Shown piece after piece: positions 58,458 through 64,000 of a stretch of DNA of 64,000 nucleotides; position 1 is the stretch's first letter; each line of letters opens with the position of its first letter. Position numbers and translations under genes: made by a program. This stretch comes from Combretum micranthum (taxonomy: Eukaryota > Streptophyta > Magnoliopsida > Myrtales > Combretaceae): the NCBI GenBank assembly GCA_024138025.1, contig JAMXBD010000428.1, forward strand, positions 310,001 through 374,000, read 5' to 3'. Under the pieces are notes generated by a model that had not been told where the DNA came from, made no database searches, and saw only the letters and a program-made list of their open reading frames with translations.

Positions 58458-58826
58458 AATTCTAATATATTACGTAAACACGTCGAAAACAATATATTTT
58501 TTATATTGGTTAATGATGATAATATAAGTCATAAATGGGGCGGCAGGTTGTGCCAACCCTTCTAGTGAGAACAAAGAAATATATGCCAGCCAATACAATA
58601 CCCATGGCTAAATAATGCACCCTGAAGTTCTTCTTGGAAGTTTCTCTTGTACCCAAAAGAGTAATTTCAGTAACTTATTCACCTAAAACCCACATGGGTC
58701 TTGTCTCTTCACCCTACAGCATATTCAACACTGTTATTTTAATAAACTTCCAATAGGGTTTGGCCCATTCTTCCTTGACCAAAATCTTCACTGAAGATTT
58801 TCTATCTTGTATTTAAAGCCTAGTGT

Positions 58827-58846
58827 CCCCCTCCCCTCCCCTCCCC
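58827..58846 (-). other. C-rich tract, G-quadruplex-type on the minus strand
   Basis: Four CCCC runs separated by single T. The minus strand therefore carries GGGGAGGGGAGGGGAGGGGG, a textbook quadruplex pattern. It lies 15 bp after a TATTTAAA word (58810-58817), a promoter-like arrangement, but no gene follows. Confidence 0.7.
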
Positions 58847-58849
58847 TGG

Positions 58850-61800
58850 ACGAAAAATGCAACAATATGTCATGTCGCTTTCATATGAAGTATTTATACA
58901 TATGCTAAGGTACGGAAATAATGGTACGGGATTATTCAAAATGATAACGAATTGGCAAATAATTTTAGGTGTGGACATGACGATGATGAGATTGAAAAAG
59001 GGCCATTGTACCTACATGTGTACCGTGTTAAATCATTGAGGACTTTACTGTTTGTACCTACGTGGTGTGGCAGGTACAACTGGCGAACTTTGTTTCTTCT
59101 CAAAACAAGAAGAAAGATAGAAAAACAAACTTGAGAATTGAAAAGAGTATAACATTATCAAGATCTAAGTCTTAAGTGGAAAATTGGCTTAATTTTGGAT
59201 TTGAGTAAAGTTCACCTTCTAAATTCAACACGCGATCAAATTAGGCATTTTGTTGTGGTTATTTTGTTCTATAGCAAACTACTTTTATAGACCATTAAGA
59301 TGGTTATTTGAAACTTATCTATTGGTATTATGAATACAACCGTAGAGGCAATTTTGTCATCCATCGGAGTATGCTATTATTTCATAGTATTAGTTTTGAT
59401 AAGCTTTACTGGTGGTTTGGTTTGCTAGTACACGGTGAAGGAAATTTACCTATAACTTATTTAATGGCAATTTAGACTGTTGCAAAATTTAGCTAGAAAA
59501 TTTGGAGTATTTTTGCTAGCAGTACAGACTGCTACTACATGAGGAAGGCATTTCAAAATTATTTAAGTTAGCAATGGTTTGGACCGCCACAAGAAGTAAG
59601 TGTAAGAATTTAGCGCATAGTTTGAGGCAAATGAAATCATTGCAACAACTTGACCAAAAATTTTAAAAGATAATTTATGTAAATGTAAAAGTGAATTTGA
59701 CCGTCACCACCAAATAACACCCGAATTATAGCCCAATATAATGCAAATATAAAGGTGCATCCAATCTCTAGAAATATTCCTACATCAAAACTTGAACACC
59801 AACAAGGCATTATAATAAAATATGGGACAGAAAATTGATAAGGAAATTCTTGCTCTACAAATAGATTGATAACAATGATTTTTATTATAAAAATTTTCTT
59901 TTATAGATAAAAAATTTTCCTTTAAACCTAATTTTCTTATAATGAGATGCAATCATAAGGACGAGTTCATATATTGAATTAAACGCTAAACAAAATCAAA
60001 AGTTTGACATTCACAAATGCATAAGTCTAAATTTAGTTATCAAATAAAGGGTGCAACATTTAAGTCATACAAAAGTAATGGGATCACCCAATCAATAAAC
60101 TTCGTGAACTGCAATGTTAATAAACTTATATTACTAGAAGTAAAATACTGCCATCAAAATTGTAAAGATATTTAAAAGGCATAAAGCATAAAACGGATTA
60201 AGCATATCAAACAATATGAGATAGGTCATTAGATACGGGTTAATGGCTTAAATGTGAAGAATGATTAGTACAAGGAGACACAACGTGATCACTCCCCTCG
60301 CTCACAGTCACTGCTATCAAGAAGTAAATTAGTTAATTGTATAAAAACAAATAATAAATAAGGTAACTAAAAAATATATATACATCTTCCTGATTGATTC
60401 TATTCAAAATGTTCCTTAATTTAGGAAATCTATGAATCAACAAACCAAACAGGGAATCATACTTTTGTCCCAATACTAATAATTTTTCTTTTAACTCAGC
60501 ATTTTACTTGCATTTACACTACTTGCCAATCCTTCTATATTGACAAAAGATCCTATTGAACCAAAATATCTTGTAGGGATAGGTTTTATACTATTCCTCG
60601 CACCTTACATTGTGCTCACAACCACATATCTCTCTAAATATTTGAAGTATTAGTTACTTTTATATTGGTTGAGTTTTAATTAAGTTTGAATATTAATAAT
60701 ATTTATGAATGAATTGGCTTCATATTCTAATTATTATAGGTTAAGTACAAGCTTAAAATTCTAAACTTCATCAAATTTGAATTAAGCTTGAGCTATGAGT
60801 TTTTCAGTCAAGTCCCGTCTGGCCTTGATATTGTTCGATGTTACACGACCTATGATACCAAATTCTATAATTGTGGATCCCATACATTTTAGAGGAGCAC
60901 ACGTGCATAACCATAAAACTCATCATAATTTTAGAAGGATGGTATTATTACCCCTTGGAAAACAGGTGATAGAAATGTCACACTTATATGCAATTATACA
61001 CCGAAACGCCCTAGACTGAAAAAATTTTACTATTGAGCTACCTATTTAAGCCCCAATTGTAGATAAATTCCAATTCAAGTTATAATTAAGGATACATGAT
61101 CTTTTAGACTCCAACTTTATGAAATTGTAGCATACGTATCTTCGTGAAAATTAGTTTTTTTAATAGAAATGTTTACACACGATTTTGATTAAATGTGAAA
61201 AAAATTGGAGAAGAGAAATTATTAGATAATGTGAATGATTCTTTTGTTTTTGGATAATAAATGAGAAGAAAATGGATGGAACAATAATTATTATAAAAGA
61301 TAAAATAAATTATAATGGTAAATTACTTATATACCCTTAAAAGACTAATACTTAAAAAAAAAAAAGATATAAGAGTAATTTTAAAAGGTTTTTTTTTCTT
61401 TCCCTTGTCCTCCTAATTCTCTTAATTTTGAAGGAGATAAAAAAAAATGATGGAACTCATAGAATATATTACATTCATTTTCTCTCCCTTTGTCTTTTCC
61501 TTACCAAACAATAAGGAAATTGAATTTGATCCACTTGTTTCCTCCTTTCCATAATCATTCTCTTTTGGTTCCCCTGTACTCGCAACATGCCTAGTTATTT
61601 ATTTATAAGTCAATGTTAATCAATTCAAGTCCAGTGCTCCAGTTCATCTACAAATGAATTTCATCTTTCTTTTAGGGAACACTAGGATTTGATTATAGAT
61701 TTCTTAAGTCAAAAAGAGAGTTGTTTTTTCTTTAATTGGATCTTCTTTACCAAAATCGCTTATTGCCCTTTGCATAAATGCACTCCAAGAATTCTAAATT

Positions 61801-61940
61801 GGACCCAAGTTTAGTGCATTTGCAAAAACATACGTATGGATTTAGAGAACTAAATTAGAATCTCCACTTTAGGATATGCATTTTGTATAAAATTGCAAGA
61901 AACATTCAAAAGTTGTTTCAAACCCTATTGACGGAATGAC
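58850..61940. other. Gene-free AT-rich DNA
   Basis: Short frames at 58857-59134 and 60795-61019 lack motifs. A region at about 61145-61560 with TTGGATAATAAATGAG and CCTTACCAAACAATAAGG-like words may be an AT-rich MITE, but ends were not defined. Confidence 0.35.
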
Positions 61941-61949
61941 AATGTTGTT

Positions 61950-62091
61950 GTTCCGAAAATGTTGTTATGTTTCTGTTTTAGTAAATTATTATTATTTACT
62001 TTATTTTAGGGATATTCTTATTTTCCTAATTTGTTTGATACAATGACCCATGTTTATTCACGGAAACAGTAACGACACAGCATTTTCGGAA
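61950..62091. mobile_element. Short inverted-repeat element
   Basis: TTCCGAAAATGTTGTTATG at the left pairs with the complement of CACAGCATTTTCGGAA at the right, with TTTCTGTTTT / GGAAACAG continuing the arms. About 140 bp, AT-rich centre. Target duplication not resolved. Confidence 0.6.
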
Positions 62092-62346
62092 ATATCGAAT
62101 TCCCATTCGAAAAAAAAAAAAAAAAAGGCTATATATTTTAGCTGATTGAGGCATTTGGGTATGCAATTATATATCATTAATGAAATTTCGTCACGACTTC
62201 CAACAGGCAAAGTCGTAGTCTCATCCCTTAGTTTAAGATCATTAATGATCTAGACAAACAGTGGATCGGAGTGTGGCTTGAACATGTGCTAATGCTTTTT
62301 ATAATAATCTTTGTCGCTTAATTCAAATCATGCTGTCAACCACCTG

Positions 62347-62347
<1 letters not shown>

Positions 62348-62390
<43 letters not shown>
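62348..62390. repeat. (AAT)14 microsatellite
   Basis: An uninterrupted trinucleotide run of about 43 bases. Confidence 0.97.
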
Positions 62391-64000
62391 GGTGCTTCTT
62401 AAATGGAACTATTCCTTAAATGTTTTATGAAACTCACGTACGAGACTCGTACATATGAACAACGCTGATTTCTTTCACACATACGTACTTGTACACATTA
62501 ATTTATGTATATAGACAATGATAATTTGTGTTGACGAGTTAGATCAATGTATTATTTTATGTAGAACTCATGTGAGTGCTAAAAATGTACAAAATTATAT
62601 AACTAATCTACACATTATGATATTGGTGTATTTGTACCATAATTGCGTCTTTCGTATCATATTTTGCTATAAGTGTAAAAAATACATCAGTTTCATGTTT
62701 GCTATTAGCATTGAGTCCATGTATGTTAAAATTATCGTATTGTATTAGCTATGGCCTGTTGGTGGTCCTATTTTTGCTCTTTTAAAATAATAGGTATGGT
62801 GGGATGATAGGATTTTTATTTTGTATCATATTTGTATTAGATCAATATCTGTAACTTATCTGTATCATATCTATTTTGTATAAAATTATCAGTTTTTCAT
62901 CACTATTTATTTTCTTACAAATATCTGTTTGAAAATGATAAAAATATAATAATAAAATTACATGAAATTAAATGTGCAGTCCAACCAGAGTTATAGTTCT
63001 TGAAATGTGAATAATGTTCAATGAGTTTCTAGAATCGGGAAGAGAAAGGGTAGCCCTTTATGACCATTTCCCTTTAGTAATTAATTAATTACTCACATGT
63101 TTTCCTAGTTGATGAGTTGACATAAAAGATACACATGTAATGACTAGGTCCAAATTTCTACTTCCACATCGATATAGACGTAAGTGTAGGCTGTCGTCTG
63201 TACGTACAATAGCATCCAGGTATTAGACCACAGCTGTTAGACCGTGGCAACTACCAAATACAAATTAGTTAAAGTTATTAATTGTAAATGATGGGATTCC
63301 CTGAGAAGTAGAAGAGAATATATTAGAAGCACGTAGAAAAGCATTTTCCCAAGTTCTAAATTGGTTAGATATTATACATCACATATTATATATATTTTAT
63401 ACAAAAAAATATTAATAAAATTTTAACTTTTATATTGTGTTTAAATCATTGAATAATAGTTATTTTGAAAATGGTTAATTATAAAAAAATGACTTGTAAT
63501 TAGCTTACTTGTAATTTTATCATTCTTGTTCCGTCCAATGTCCAGTTGAATAGAGCATGTGATAATCACGTGACACGTATAAACTAGAGAAAATATACAC
63601 AAACACACACACACACACAAAGACAAAGTTACCCTATATATATCATCTGTATTCATCTAACGCAAAAGAAACAAAAAAATAAAAAAGAAAATAATGAAAA
63701 TATAGCTTCTTTCCCTTATTCCGATAGAACCCCAACCCTAACATCCTCATTCCCAATTTTTTCTTCTCCTTCCTACGACCTTTACACAAAAAAACCCCAA
63801 CCCAAGAAGATGTAAGTCGATCACATATCAATCTACCATAATCGCTGATTTAAACTCAACAATACATGCTAAACATAACTAGTTTATGATTTGAAAATAT
63901 TCTATTTTATTTCGCAAAAAGAAAAACACTTCTCTAATAAATTACTTTTTAAAGTAAAAAGAGATCTCATTTATTTAATCTTTTACTTAAGTATATTATT
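62391..64000. other. Gene-free AT-rich DNA to the window end
   Basis: No gene is supported. 62790-62900 has ATCTGTATCATATCTATTTTG words of the Tourist-like family seen at 33507. An (AC)n microsatellite lies at 63603-63619. A gene could begin beyond the right edge. Confidence 0.4.

Noticed and set aside
58302..58565. 87-codon frame with Leu-Ser and Thr-His runs
   Set aside because: It reads through the poly(A) and (CT)n(CA)n microsatellite.

Overview
The window is nuclear DNA from a flowering plant, most likely a dicot. It is strongly AT-rich, two genes have short GT-AG exons, and nearly everything else is decayed transposable-element (TE) sequence of plant-specific kinds: Ty3/gypsy chromovirus, Ty1/copia, a Cassandra-type 5S-bearing LTR, PIF/Harbinger, hAT and Mutator-like miniature elements. 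No species is assigned; nothing seen decides it.

Only two genes look intact. On the minus strand, 26427-23351 holds a three-exon gene for a 145-residue plastid-type glutaredoxin-like protein with a CCLC active site; its second intron is about 2.5 kb. On the plus strand, 40958-42804 holds a five-exon gene for a 233-residue Qc-SNARE of the SYP51/SYP52 family, with a probable additional intron in the 5' leader. The two genes show no functional link.

Layout: 1-752 AT-rich repeat-like DNA; 753-14489 a 13.7-kb Ty3/gypsy chromovirus with both LTRs and a 5-bp target duplication, its pol split by a 7.9-kb block of two nested long-LTR-like copies, one of which carries a hAT miniature element; 14.5-23.3 kb gene-free, with a ~184-bp repeat array broken by a solo Cassandra-like LTR and several small TAA/TTA-flanked elements; 23.4-26.4 kb the glutaredoxin-like gene; 26.5-30.5 kb a tRNA-derived SINE-like piece, a copia remnant (minus strand) between direct repeats, a Mutator-like MITE with a perfect 9-bp target duplication, and a tandem duplication that includes the MITE end; 30.5-35.3 kb unassigned small ORFs, a Tourist-like MITE and a composite element containing an LTR fragment; 35.4-39.5 kb a broken PIF/Harbinger element with both its Myb-like ORF and its DDE transposase, plus a G/T-rich block with 69-bp repeats; 40.2-43.0 kb the SNARE gene; 43.4-51.9 kb duplications, hAT elements, a G-quadruplex-type motif, a DELLA-domain pseudogene fragment and a long inverted-repeat element; 52.9-53.9 kb a second, separate gypsy integrase fragment; 54-64 kb AT-rich DNA with small MITEs and microsatellites.

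No previously undescribed biological system can be claimed from this sequence. The observations most worth a second look are the DELLA-domain fragment, the element-in-element nesting inside the chromovirus pol, the G-rich 69-bp repeat block inside the Harbinger element, and the long palindromic MITE.
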